Counted from the first letter of the stretch, positions 23,120-34,310 are shown. The stretch is 64,000 nucleotides of DNA from Hippasteria phrygiana (GCA_037893225.1 JAZGUH010000717.1:124001-188000), one strand, 5' to 3'. Program-made: numbers and translations. Notes: a model not told the origin generated them from the letters alone.

Positions 23120-25705
23120 ACCGGTATGTATTCGTAACTACTCGTTAATCAGCAAGTAATGAAATTATGAAAGGCAATTTAAGTTGTCAAATGGCTTTTC
23201 TTTAATCTACTTCCAGGAGAGAGTTTTTGCTTTGGTTGTGTCTGACGAAACGTTATTCGTTTATGATGTTCATAATAACGTCCGCAACATTTTTTTATTC
23301 ATCAGCCATAACCCAGCAACAGTACGATGTTTCCTGCTTGTTTTGTGTTGCTGAAGTAAAATTTCAGTTAGGCGTTTGGCAGATCATCTATTGTCTGCAA
23401 TAGACAGTTTTTAAACATAAATTGCCCGGTAGAAATGTTTACTTACTGGACATTTTGTCGTAAAAATGGTGACTTCATAGTGTCACGATCTGTCGTAGAA
23501 ATATACCATGAATGTGTGTTTTCGCAAGCCTAAAGGGATTTCTTCTTTTGCATCTCAACTAATCTCCACAAGGGACACAATTTATTAATTTGCAAAAAGA
23601 AGCTTGCTATTACGACGAAACTATCAAATTTAGATCCGGAATTTGGACTATATATTAAGGCTGCGAATGAAATTATCCTTGGCCTTCAAGCATGTTTTGT
23701 TCCCAGACCACCGCGTGCGTTTCCTTTGAGAGAGGGATTTTGTATTCCTGCGTCGTGAAAGAGAATTCCTTTGAATTTCAGCAATCAATGGCAATCGTGC
23801 CACCTTGATTTGTTTAATGGTTTGGAGAAGACCCAATTGTCATTGAGGAGAGAATTGAAGTTCTCCACTGTTAATCACGTGCACCAGCTGGTACGGACGG
23901 TGCTCCCATTGTGTTATCACAAAGACGTTTTTGTTCTTCGTTGGCGATCTGATATTATTTTTAATGCACTTGTGTGCCGACAACGCTTTATTCCTAATGT
24001 GATTAAACAGTGTGGAAGGTAGAAATTTACATATATGGCCTCTTTCTCTTAAGAGCAGCCTCAGGCCTCATGTATATATGATACTCGTAAGTGAAGAAAT
24101 ATTTAATTGCATAATAACTGATCAGTTGTTTCATTTTTTTTCGACAGAACCCATGTGTCTGTACGAGACTCGGAAACTTGTATCAACATTATTTGGTAAA
24201 CTGATCAGATTCATTATTGAGGTAGTTTCTTTCTAATTTCTTTCTGCATGATTTGGATTTTTCCGCGCAATGTCAGGTGATTGCGCAAACTGTATTTACC
24301 ATTGTTTGGTGCAATGTCTGGTCTTATCGCAGACTTGATTTGTTTTTTCCGCGCAATTTTTGGTCATCGTGTAAACTTGATATGATTTTCCGCGCAATGT
24401 TGGGTTTCCGGGCATTTTCGATTTGATTTGTCCGCGCAATGCTAGGCCATTATAACGAAGTTACACATAGTAAATTGACTGATGATGCATTTATACATTA
24501 TATATCCCTATCAATTTTTAATGCCTTATCGCCCCCTTTGCCCCACACCTTGAGTTCCGCGGTCCATCCTTCACAGGCCGCGACAGTTCCATAATAATAA
24601 CTAATCCTAACCGGAAGGAAGTAGTACCCGGTGCGTAATAAAGAAATAATTCCTTTGCAAGTTAGGAGTACCCTACATGTGGCTACTATTGGCTAAGATG
24701 ATAAAGTTGTGAAGCCGCAGATTCGACACACTTTCATCTCACTTATTTGAATTAAGTGTAGGTCGTAAACACGTGCATTTCAAAGGCGATCGTCGACAAA
24801 TTCTTCGCTGACGGCCAGCTAAATTACAAATTTGACTTTGTGGCAATATTAATGTGGAGCAAGTGACAAATAGCGGCAAACTTCAATTCTCTCCTCAGTG
24901 ACGACCTACGTCTTCTCCAAACCGTTAAACAAATTAAGACGGCAAGATTGGCATTTGCCTCGATTGTTGAAATTCAAAGGAATTTTCTTTCACGACGCAG
25001 GAATACAAAATATGTGACTCGAAGGCAGCGCACGGTACTCGGGGAACAAAACATGCTTGAAGGCCAAGGATAATTTCATTCCTATAGGTTCAATATATAC
25101 AATGTAGTCCAAATTCCGGACTCGAATTTGATAGTTTAGTCATAATGGCAAGTTTTTTTTGCAGATTAATTGTTTCCCACTAGGAGATTGGGTGCGATGT
25201 AAAAGAAAAACGGGCCCTTTAGGCTTGCGAAAAGTAACTATCAATTCACTCGTTTTACGACAAAAGGTGCAATAATTAGGCATGCCATGTATTTCTGTTA
25301 TAAAACCGTCCATTGCAAATGTACAATAATTTGCCACACGCGTAACGGAAATCCTCACTCGAGCAATACGGAACTTGAATCAAGGTTTATTAAACTGTCA
25401 ACTTAAGGCGTAGCCTATGTGATTGAGACAACGTACATGCGGCATTTTACGGTTGCCGGGTTATGGCTGATGAATCAAAAAATGTCGCGGATGTTATACC
25501 GAGCATCATAAATGAAAATGTTTTGTCAGACACGAGTATTACGATACCGGTTACAAGTGAAGTAAAAATTGGCTGACTGAAAAGTATCTCTTTTGAAAGT
25601 AGTGAAGCAAAAGGGGTTTGGAACAGCTTAAATTTCCTTTCATATTTTCATTTCATGCTGTGCATATTCAGATAACGCGTAGGAAATACATTCGTGATAA
25701 AAGAT
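23120..25705. mobile_element. 2.6 kb element with ~750-800 bp inverted arms
   Basis: The left arm (about 23120-23862) and right arm (about 24885-25705) are diverged reverse complements. Landmarks are TCATCAGCCATAACCC with GCAACA, TTTATGATG, the block around CCTTGGCCTTCAAGCATGTT, GTATTCCTGCGTCGTGAAAG and GAGGAGAGAATTGAAGTT. Each arm, read inward to outward, encodes a related peptide (…QT[IV]KQIK[VT]ARL…EIQRN…SRRRNTK…), at 23836-23648 on minus and from about 24905 on plus. The core (1.0 kb) contains a tandem array. No transposase motif and no clear target duplication. Possibly a foldback element or two inverted copies of a diverged transposon. Confidence 0.75.
24250..24448. repeat. ~43 bp tandem repeat, about 4.6 copies
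   Basis: Units begin at about 24250, 24295, 24340, 24382 and 24423. Each is built around TTTTCCGCGCAATGT, followed by GGTCAT..GCAAACTTGAT, with substantial divergence. It lies in the core of the 23120-25705 element. Confidence 0.75.
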
Positions 25706-26254
25706 TTATTAAATCCTGGCAATGTGGTCATCCTTTAGTAAATTAATTTTACAAAATTAACACAAAGTCAATTACTTTCTTCAGTATAATTGTTGATCCG
25801 TCGCCTGCCCCTGTCCGCCAGGTTGGGGCATTGTAATCAATAAAAGAAAGAATATTTGAGGTAGCACTGCGATCCTGTCTTCATGAAAGGGATCTTTTGA
25901 GTCTTACCAAAATATTTTAATAATAAGTAACTTTTAGTGGAATAGATTGAACTGAACAGCGAGTAGACAGGAAGCTGACAGGAATGGTCGTGTGTGTATT
26001 CATGTGACATTTATAATCCCTGGTGATAATAAAAAATATAAACTAATATATAAACCAAACATACAAAGCATATTGGTTTGAAATATGTCAGTATGTTGTA
26101 AATTTGGATGAACACCAAAAGTCTAGGATTACTGTTCACAGAAAAGATACGTCACCTTAATCTCCTTTTAATGATCGTTCTGTTATAATTACTGCCTTTC
26201 CCGCACTTTTCTTTTGGTCCTCCAAAAAGAGGTGGGAAATAAAGAGCATGTTTG

Positions 26255-26370
26255 TTTCACATCCGGATCTCGATCAGTAATCCAGCCGCTGGTTCGCTCC
26301 ATCCATAAGGCGGAATTAGGTGCGTGAACCAAGGAACGGATCACTGATCAAGATCCGGATCTGCGTGAAA
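26255..26370. mobile_element. 116 bp hairpin element
   Basis: TTTCACATCCGGATCTCGATCAGTAATCC (26255-26283) pairs with the sequence ending at 26370 (GGATCACTGATCAAGATCC, then GGATCTGCGTGAAA). Further partial pairing (GGTTCG with GAACC) lies toward the loop. Short MITE or hairpin, no flanking duplication found. Confidence 0.65.
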
Positions 26371-27321
26371 TCAACAGGCCGCAATGAGGTTGTTCCGCGC
26401 TTCACCACAGATGTGAGCATTCCAGCTCTCTGTTCCAGTGAGACCAGAAAAAAAACCTAATATTATTGTCCCAGATACTGAGGCTCATTGACCTGATAAC
26501 TCGGCCCACGGTTATTGAAAAAGAGCGGGGAAAAACGATAGTGTTGGATTTCCTAGGCAGCTGATGGGTTTTGGATTCCGCTAAATGCTGGCTAATGTAT
26601 TTGAAAGGCTTCTTGCGTTGCAGTTTTGTCCTCAGTTTCTCTCCGATATGTGCAGTTTCTAGGTCTACTTACCATATCAAAGTGTGAAATACAAATGGGT
26701 GTATTTTGCTACAGTATATATACAATATATTAACAAATGCCAGTTTCACTATTCCTATTGTAGACAGCTTGTCATGTGGGGCTGTGTAAAGCTTTGGTTA
26801 AGCACAGCTGGGAGTTGTTTAAGCGCGGTTGGTCAAAACCACGTATTCTCAGCCTATCGTCAGTGAAAAAAAGCTTATGCGCGCGCGCACATTCAGGAAA
26901 CATGAAGCCGAGCTCGGAGGTAAAAACTTAACCTTACATTAAAAAAGTGAACAAACCATTTCGCCTAAAGAGGTAACTGCACATTCGTTTCCTGACGAGC
27001 CTTGCACTAAACAGTTTCATCTCCTTGGGCCAAAAAATGATTTTTAATACACAGAGCATGGTGCGCGCGCACGCGCTTCCGATCACTAGTTTATTTAGGC
27101 CTATTCTTCTGGTGCATACATCATGTGTGTGCGTACGCGCGCGCGCGCGACTGGCCAGCCGCGGAGAGCTTTCATACGCACATAAGGCTGACGCACCCAT
27201 ACTTTTAGTCTAGGTTCCAAGACGTTCTTAGCGGTGCGACGTATAGCGGCCGACAGCGCCCTCTCGCTACACACACACACGCCAAGGCCAAATCGCTAAC
27301 AACGTCTGGGGAATTTTGCAA

Positions 27322-27349
27322 GTTCCGCTCGCGAAATCGCGAGCAGAAC
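27322..27349. repeat. Small GC hairpin next to left arm
   Basis: GTTCCGCTCGCG / AAAT / CGCGAGCAGAAC: 12 bp arms with one mismatch, just inside the left terminal repeat of the 27206-28162 element. Possible subterminal binding site or transcription-stopping structure; role unknown. Confidence 0.5.
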
Positions 27350-27504
27350 TGTGTGGCATTTGCATGCGCGTGTGACGTCACTGTATTATCGCATGTAAAT
27401 AGCCAACACTCACTAGTCTGGTTTCTGTACTCACGTGGGAATTACGTGTACGTACGTATGAACGTGCAGCGCAGTACCAAGCCATTCGTTGTTTGTTGGA
27501 AAAA

Positions 27505-27933
27505 ATGTCTGAGCGCGTGGACCAAGCGAGCGATTTTACAGCAAACAAACTGGGCTTTGGAAAGCTAAAAAGTCATCAGATCAGTGCCATTCATCAATTT
27601 GTACGTGGCCATGATTTGTTTGTTAATTTACAAACGGGATTTGGCAAGAGTGTAATTTTTCAAGCTGCTCCATTGGTCTTAGATTTCTTGAACGAAGTAA
27701 CCGAAGGTAAACAGGAGAAACGCTTGTTATTGTCGTCGTGCCATTGAAAGCCCTGGCCGTTGATCAGTTACATCATGGAGAAATAAGACATTTCTCCATG
27801 GTTACATCGTGCTGAACATCTGGGACTGAAGTCGGCAGATATAACGTCTGATATTCCAGATCACATTTTGGAACAATCCGAAGATTTCTCAATCCTGTTT
27901 GCCAGTCCAGAATCACTCTGCTCAGAACGTTAA
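27505..27933 (+). pseudogene. RecQ-type DNA helicase N-terminal fragment, frameshifted
   Basis: Starting at ATG 27505 the translation reads MSERVDQASDF, then LKSHQISAIHQFVRG (Q-motif region of RecQ/SF2 helicases) and LQTGFGKSVIFQ, a Walker A motif with the catalytic lysine. A frame change near 27735 restores VIVVVPLKALAVDQL (motif Ia). A second near 27805 restores AEHLGLKSADIT and ILFASPESL (motif Ib-like), ending at TAA 27931. RecQ proteins unwind DNA 3'->5' using ATP; a full enzyme exceeds 400 residues. Here motif II (DEAH) and everything after it are missing, and at least two frameshifts exist, so it cannot be a working helicase. It lies entirely between the arms of the 27206-28162 element, as expected for a captured fragment or a deleted relative of a helicase-bearing transposon. 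Confidence 0.8.
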
Positions 27934-28171
27934 CAGACTAGTAAGTTATTACTTAAACATGAGTTTCCTCCAGTGCGCAAGCGCGATTATTCGTTTGACC
28001 CGCCTGTTAAATTATGCATGAGCAGGTCGCGCGCGCTCCCTTGCGAAATGCCCAAGACGTTCTTATCGATTTGGCCTTGGCGTGTGTTTGTGTGTAGCTA
28101 GAGGGCGCTGCCGTTCGCGCTGTACGTCGCACCGCGATAAGAACGTCTTGGAACCAAGACTACCATACTTT

Positions 28172-31100
28172 TGGTACTGTTTAAATGGAAGGAAAACCCT
28201 GGATTGAAAAATCTTCTTATTTTGTCCTTTTTATAGATGTTTGCTTTCTCACAAGAAGGCATTTATGAATGGGGATAAAGGCGTGATGAAACTTTCTGTA
28301 CCAGTCAATATCAACCTCGGAGGGTAGTGGCCGCTGTTAATGGACTGTCCCTCCTCGGTTATTGCCGTGGTACTGTAAATTCCAGTTCATCACATTTTGT
28401 ATTCCCTGATTCTACCGCATTCTTTGTTTATAATGTCTTCTGTAGCCTCGTTGCATCACGTACAACTGTCTGGGATTTATTGGCATACAGACAGGTACAT
28501 ACTGCATGCCAGATAAGGTTGTCGATCATGGAGAGGTAATGGTCTGGCGCCCTATCCCCTTCATTACTCTTCCAGTCCTAAGCACGTGGTTGTTCTACGG
28601 ATCGCTCAAGCTACGTGCATGCGTACTCAATTCGTCTGCACTCATTTACACTACACTTCCGGAGCCACCATCATGTCACATACAAGTTTTTAACTGATAA
28701 AACTCATCTGTGCTCGGTTTTTGAAGAGATATAACGGCATGACTAGCTGGTCAAGTTGACATTTGAATAGTTTGATACATTACAACAAGGTATTTTAAGA
28801 ATATCAATTAAAGTTTGCTTGATTATGAATTAATATACATCTAAAAAAGAAGATTATCAGGTCAAACAAAAGGGTACGCCATGATAAAAATCAAATACCA
28901 ACAAATTTGTTTTTGGTATCAACTTTGGATGAAAGCAAGGATAAGTCACATGTAACACACCAAGCTAGTACATAATTTCAGCACAAATTATCCCCGTGAA
29001 AATTACCTGCAGCGGAACGCTAGCGAAAAACATGATCATGACTAAAATTAATGAGGAGAGTCAACAATGTGATTGAAATTTAAGACAAAATGCATACTAT
29101 AGACAATTGATTAACAGCACGACCCACGCAGTCAGTCTTATGTACAGACGTTGTTTTCGTTTACACAAGTCAATAATGATTTCCTGTCATTTGGCCACTT
29201 TCAGCGCCTCGCTAAGCTCAGCTTTCAATGGTAATCCCTGTCAATCCAAAAGCGTAACGATGTTTCCAGTCTCTCTACTTTCACCATGCCATCACGTCTT
29301 TCTATCTCTTGTCTTCGCTTGATTCCGAGTACCGGTTTGCAGAGGCCGCCGAAATCGCTGCACTTTCAACGTGATTAAACTTTCATTGCGGGTATATACC
29401 GTGGACGGCCGCAGAGTGCTCGCTATGTCTGTCTGTCAGCAGTTTGCGGGCACTACGTGAACTATTTCGGTTTGGCAAAGCTTGCGTGTGCGCGACGCCT
29501 CGACCGCGCGCGTTGACAGGGATTCAGGGGGTAGCGATCAGGCAACAGGACTCGATAAAATATCGATAGCCACTTTAAAAAAAACTACTTTATTGCTCTT
29601 CCTTTCATCGATTCGAATTCAGTATCACGTAATTCTCCTTCGTCCTATCACGATTGAAATAACATTTAACAGAAGTTTTATCAAAGTTACTGTCATTTAC
29701 AAAATGCATATTTCGTAAAGACAAAATAGTTCGGGATTGAACACATACTCTCCTGTGTTTTATAATAAACCATTATTGAGGTAATATTCCAAATTTTTAT
29801 AAATGTGATACAGCTTAAAAAGACACACAATGAGACGTAAGCCAACAGATACGTTGTATCATGCAAATAATTCTATTTTATTCTGTTCGCTATATCACTA
29901 TAAGATATTTTCGGTAAATATATCTTCTTGCGCACTTATCTTATTAAAACATTCTGAGGATGTTTTTAATTTAATGACTATGCCTTTAATTTTATTATTT
30001 CCAGCATTTGTATTAAAAACTGAACGTTTTCCCTACGCATTCGTTACGCGCCGAGATGGCTATTACATGTACTTGGGTCATCAACACGAGAAGATATTGG
30101 TTGTAGATAATCCGCCACTCCAAGACGTGATCTATTTCCGCCAAAGTTATCCTTTGTTAAATTCAATGTATAGAGATAAAACATGTAATAGAATCTTTGA
30201 GCTTGATTCACAAAATCGTCACTAGTTCAAGATGCATTGATGGTCATTGAAAAGATCGTAATCATCCTGCTCGATATAAAAGCCTGCCATTTGGATAAAG
30301 TGTTTGCCCTTAAGCGGAAAGAACTATGCATAACACATGAGCTATACGATGCTAAATGACATCACGTCGCACCAGAAAATCTACGCATCGACGCTCGCAG
30401 AAAGCGCTCGTAAAGCGCTGAAGCTTCGACGATAAAATCAGGCGAATTCCTCGCTCAGGTTCTCACTTTATTTCCATCGATAATTTGATATTTTCGTGCC
30501 CTAACTACCAACCCGTAAAAGACTCTGCAGCGCACCTACAATCTGCTTCAAAACAACTTCGACTTCGGAACTCTGCGTCTGGTTTAGGAGAAACAATGTT
30601 TAAGTTCAGTTTCACTGTTAATTAACCCTGGGTATAGAAAGGTTAAGTTTTTTGTGTGCATGTCAGTACGCCACGGCTCCAAGCGTCATGGATATGCGCT
30701 TGTAAGTCACGGAAATGTGTATTGGTTACTCACGTACAACGCCTAGCTTGCCATTTCCCACGCCAAAACCGGAATTTAGCCATACTGCCGGCCAGATGTG
30801 GAGATAAACGGTTTTCTTTTCTTTCTTACTTTGAAGGCAGCTCTGAAAATTAATACCGGCATTATAGAAGTTTTAGTACAATCTGCGGGGGCGGGGGGGG
30901 GGGGGGCTCATTGTGCCTCCCCCACGTAATTTCTACATGTCACTTTGGATTTTGGAAACATCAACATAAACCGTTAGCATCGAAATTTATCAAGCCAGAC
31001 TTGTTTATTGATCATTATTTGATGTTTCAGTTTTAACAAATCTGAACAAAATCCGGTGGAACGGATAACGTCTAGTCACTTTTTAACCTTTTTGAGAACC

Positions 31101-31640
31101 CACAAAAGCTGATCACCTGATGGTCCATGGTGTGGGTCAGGTGTTCCCGCCAATCCAGTTCCTTTGCAATTAACACCTTTGCAATTAAAACGTAAACTGT
31201 AGATATAGGCTGCTTTTGGCTTCGAAAAACCGATTTAAACAGGTTTGCGAAGACTTCGGATAGAAGATAAAACAAATATGCAGGGAAGCCCAAACACATA
31301 TAACTGTGTCAATCTTGATGTACGATCTGCGACAGTAAAGCGTTGCTGAGCGGTTCACCGATTAAGGGCAAAAACAAAATACTTCAGCCGGGCTCTTATA
31401 CCGCGAATCTGTCCATCTTTGCCGTAGAGTTGTCCATTTGAGACACGACTTTAACTGTCACGAAGAGACCTTGACTCACCAATTACGCCCTGCGCACGGA
31501 CGTAAACTTATCACCCGATGCCACTTTAGAAACTTACCGTAGACTTTGTAATGAACGTGTACAACCTGAAAGTATTAGCCGTTGTGTATTTTGTTTACAC
31601 CACACAGCAGACTTGTATGACTCGTGACTCAGATTCGGAC
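28172..31640. other. No supported gene; unassigned DNA
   Basis: Only short, motif-free ORFs. The longest (29830-30225, 131 codons, plus) is AT-rich with no recognisable domain and no evident splice signals or homology. A GC-rich patch sits at 29400-29530, and a 14-base G run at 30893-30906. Confidence 0.35.
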
Positions 31641-31663
31641 TCGACATGTATGACTTGGGACTC

Positions 31664-32029
31664 GGAACTCGGAACTCGGAACTCGGAACTCGGAACTCGG
31701 AACTCGGAACTCGGAACTCGGAACTCGGAACTCGGAACTCGGAACTCGGAACTCGGAACTCGGAACTCGGAACTCGGAACTCGGGACTCGGACCTCGGAC
31801 CTCGGACCTCGGACCTCGGACCTCGGACCTCGGACCTCGGACCTCGGACCTCGGACCTCGGACCTCGGGACTCGGACTCGGACTCGGACTCGGACTCGGA
31901 CTCGGACTCGGACTCGGACTCGGACTCGGACTCGGACTCGGACTCGGACTCGGACTCGGACTCGGACTCGGACTCGGACTCGGACTCGGACTCGGACTCG
32001 GACTCGGACTCGGACTCGGACTCGGACTC
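31664..32029. repeat. Compound minisatellite (GGAACTC)17-(GGACCTC)11-(GGACTC)26
   Basis: Exact arrays: 17 copies of GGAACTC (31664-31782), one GGGACTC, 11 copies of GGACCTC (31790-31866), one GGGACTC, then 26 copies of GGACTC (31874-32029). The three units differ by one substitution or one deletion. The array leaves several frames open on both strands (SerAsp, GlyLeu, ProSer, GluSer and ArgVal dipeptides), giving spurious ORFs of up to 187 codons. I do not regard these as genes. Confidence 0.97.
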
Positions 32030-32401
32030 GATGTTTGGTGACTCGAATACAAGTCTGCCATACAGGTACAAAATGATGACAAATTTCATCGTGCGTCTGG
32101 TACAACACTTCTGATCAACAATGTCTAGCAAGGTAACCATTGGAAGAATGGCTTTCAGAAATTATCACAGTAATGGCTGTATTCTCTAAATTGAGGGACT
32201 TCTGAGATATAGTAAGTTTTTTAGAAGCTCTTCGTGATTTGGGGCATTTTGACTAAGTGGCGAAGCGATGAAGTGCAATGAGCGAGTGACGCAGTCACGA
32301 GGCCTTTTTAAACTTGAATTCGATACCAAAAGGGTAGAGAATCCAATTAATCTTCATATTAAATGATAAAATGTGTATGATGTCACCAAATATTAACTTA
32401 A

Positions 32402-32857
32402 CCCTGCGCTGCACTGCCAACTTCTACTGACGCGGTGACACTGCCTGCTTCCTTTGGGGAAGCATGTGCTTGTAGCAAAAACAAAAAACAAAAAAACAGA
32501 AAACCACATGCCCTCCTAAAGACCTTTGGCCTCGACTGGGTCGGCAGACTACAAAGGCCTGGCCATCTGGAGCTGGGCTATTGACATATCATTTACATGC
32601 CTGTGGTAAAACCCATTGTGAACAACAGTAAGCAGATTTGTGCACAACCCTATGGGACTTTCCCTGACTCATGCATTTCTATGGCTTACCCTGGCTTGCC
32701 CTCCAACCCAGGCCACAAAGTGACTATACAGTGCTTTTCGGCAAGGACCAGGCTAGGCATATCTGGAGTATCAATGTATGGGGGCGTTTTTTTATTTTTT
32801 ATAAGGAAAACAACAAAAACGGCGTCACCAAGTGACGCCGCTAGTGCAGCGCAGGGT
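32402..32857. mobile_element. 456 bp MITE with TTAA at both ends
   Basis: CCCTGCGCTGCACT at the left and AGTGCAGCGCAGGG at the right are perfect 14 bp inverted ends. Short subterminal pairings of GACGC/GCGTC and GTGAC/GTCAC follow. TTAA lies immediately left (32398-32401) and, after one extra T, immediately right (32858-32861). CCC ends with TTAA fit piggyBac-like elements, though Kolobok elements also use TTAA. Non-coding interior. Confidence 0.7.
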
Positions 32858-33240
32858 TTAAGGTGTTAAAATGTTAGCTTAGCGTTATGTGATGCAAAAC
32901 GGCGGGTGTTGTGCTTGAACCAATGCTGACCGAACGAACTGCCCTCCAACTATCGTAAAATGAAGTTATGGCGCAATCACTCAAGCGACGGCCGATTCGC
33001 CCTGACACGGAGTGTCCCAATTGGGAATCCTACAGAAATTGCATTCATTACAAGGTTGGTTTTGCATTAATGCGCTGTCGGATGACACGACGTTAGGTCT
33101 AACCACAGGGAGTGCGGGGAAAACATCTCTCCCTAGTAGCTACACATGCAGGCTGGGCGACATTACTGCGGAATCAGATTGATATCTTGTACTCATTTAC
33201 TATTACTGGATGATTGAGAATATACATAATAAATGAAAGG

Positions 33241-33475
33241 TTTGCGGAAATACGGCGTGGAAATATTTCTCAATTGAGAGAATGGTTCTGAAAAGAACCA
33301 GAGTATAAACTCGACGTTCCGGTCAGTATGCTCCGACCGTCTTCAGGAGAATGTGTCTTCTCCTGAAGACGGTCGGAGCATACTGACCGGAACGTCGAGT
33401 TTATAGCCTACTCTGGTTCTTTTCAGAACCATTCTCTCTTTTCAGAACCATACTTCCACATGGTGTTTCCGCAAA
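33241..33475. mobile_element. 235 bp near-perfect palindromic MITE
   Basis: The two halves pair almost completely around a loop near 33351-33356. The inner arms (GGTTCTGAAAAGAACC, then CTCGACGTTCCGGTCAGTAT and GCTCCGACCGTCTTCAGGAGA) match their mirror with essentially one five-base interruption. The outer ends are TTTGCGGAAATAC / GTTTCCGCAAA. It shares ends and the AAAAGAACC motif with 702-910. Non-coding. The high arm identity suggests a young copy or arm homogenisation. Confidence 0.88.
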
Positions 33476-33544
33476 CAATTCATTTTAGTATTTCCACCAT
33501 GCAAAGCCCCAAATCTTACTGAGAATATAGGCCTACATCAACAT

Positions 33545-33724
33545 CGGCTGGCCGATTCCCCGGCAAGCTTGGTGGTCGAGTGGTTAAGACGTCTGCACTA
33601 GTAAGCAGGAAGTCGTGGGTTCGAATCCCGCCCGAGTAAGCCTTTGAATTTTTTCACACAGGCTCTCGGAAAGCATTGAGTATACAGTGCTTCATATATT
33701 ACGTCGGGACAGGGCAAAAGAGAA
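33545..33724 (+). repeat. tRNA-derived SINE, best-preserved copy
   Basis: A box TGGTCGAGTGGTTAAGACG (33572-33590) and B box GGGTTCGAATCCC (33618-33630) are separated by normal tRNA spacing, giving a strong internal Pol III promoter of Ser/Leu type. The head is followed by a body with TTTTTTCACACAGGCTCTCGG, AGCATTGAGTATACAGTGCTT and ACGTCGGGACAGGGCAAAAG. Related copies are at 14730 (plus) and an inverted pair at 57530-57850. SINEs are transcribed by Pol III and mobilised by LINE enzymes; the 3' body shows no obvious similarity to the 45-50 kb LINE. Confidence 0.8.
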
Positions 33725-34284
33725 AAATCTCTGTTTTAATTTACAATGTACATGATAAAAAGCTATCGTTATCTCTCCATAACAATTGAATTGAGCGAAA
33801 AACCTGTAAATTCCTTGTGCCCCATAACCTTATGTGGATTGAAACGGTTCGGGTGTTATATACAACACTTGGCTGTCAAACTGGCCGTTTGTAATGGGCC
33901 CAGTGGACAACAAACGACGTACTTTCACGCGTTTGAGTAATTTTCGGAGGTGTAGGCCTATGTAAATCTGTGCTCAGATGGCCCGTCTACTTGGGAATAT
34001 CTTCCCACCAATTTGGACTCTGTCTCGGCTATTTGAGTTGACACGGCCAAGTGTTTATTCAGCTTTCGCTCTTCTTAAACACGGCGATGCCCCCGCCAAA
34101 CAGACACTGGACATTCCTCCTCAGTGGCCCCAGAATCAGGAGAAAAACACCGCAGGAAATTGTCACTTCACTGTTGGATTGTTGGAAGTGCAACAGGCGC
34201 GTTGATTTGTACCTGTCAGAAATTATATATTGTGGAAAGTCATTCATGCTTGTAGTAGCACACATGCCTCTTAGTGGCCAAATC

Positions 34285-34310
34285 GGGGGGGGGGGGGGGG
34301 GGGGGGGGGG
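34285..34310. repeat. 26-base G homopolymer
   Basis: Uninterrupted run of 26 G after AAATC. Other long runs in the window are at 5201 (18 G), 5430 (19 C), 30893 (14 G), 42837 (15 G), 50860 (24 G), 51628 (23 C) and 51902 (22 G). Assembly length of such runs is unreliable. Confidence 0.9.

Larger units (their letters stand above)
27206..28162. mobile_element. 957 bp Mutator-like element carrying a RecQ helicase fragment
   Basis: The arms 27206-27311 and 28051-28162 are inverted repeats of about 106-112 bp. Both outer ends are TAGTCTNGGTTCCAAGACG, and both arms share AGCGCCCTCT and CGCCAAGGCCAAATCG. Perfect 9 bp direct duplications CCATACTTT flank the element (27197-27205 and 28163-28171). Each arm is itself an inverted repeat: its outer CCAAGACGTTCTTA is mirrored by TAAGAACGTCTTGGG at its inner end. 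A 9 bp duplication and long arms enclosing a gene fragment match the Pack-MULE pattern (established for plant Mutator-like elements). Calling it Mutator-like is inference because no transposase is present. The element at 35483-36568 is a relative. Confidence 0.85.

Noticed and set aside
27505..27747. Functional small ATPase from the 81-codon ORF
   Set aside because: The helicase similarity continues in other frames beyond the stop and lacks motif II onward, so it is a fragment.
29830..30225. 131-codon ORF on plus
   Set aside because: Ordinary AT-rich composition, no recognisable domain; could be an exon, but nothing in the sequence supports it.
31664..32029. Possible CRISPR array
   Set aside because: Contiguous short tandem units without unique spacers in a eukaryotic repeat context; the same applies to the 39.5 and 44.4 kb arrays.
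31534..32140. Overlapping ORFs of 131-187 codons on both strands (SerAsp, ProSer, GluSer, ArgVal repeats)
   Set aside because: They are produced by the GGAACTC/GGACTC minisatellite, which keeps several frames open on both strands; no unique coding sequence flanks them.
33545..33640. Functional tRNA gene
   Set aside because: A and B boxes are good, but the acceptor stem does not close and the sequence continues into a SINE body shared with other copies.
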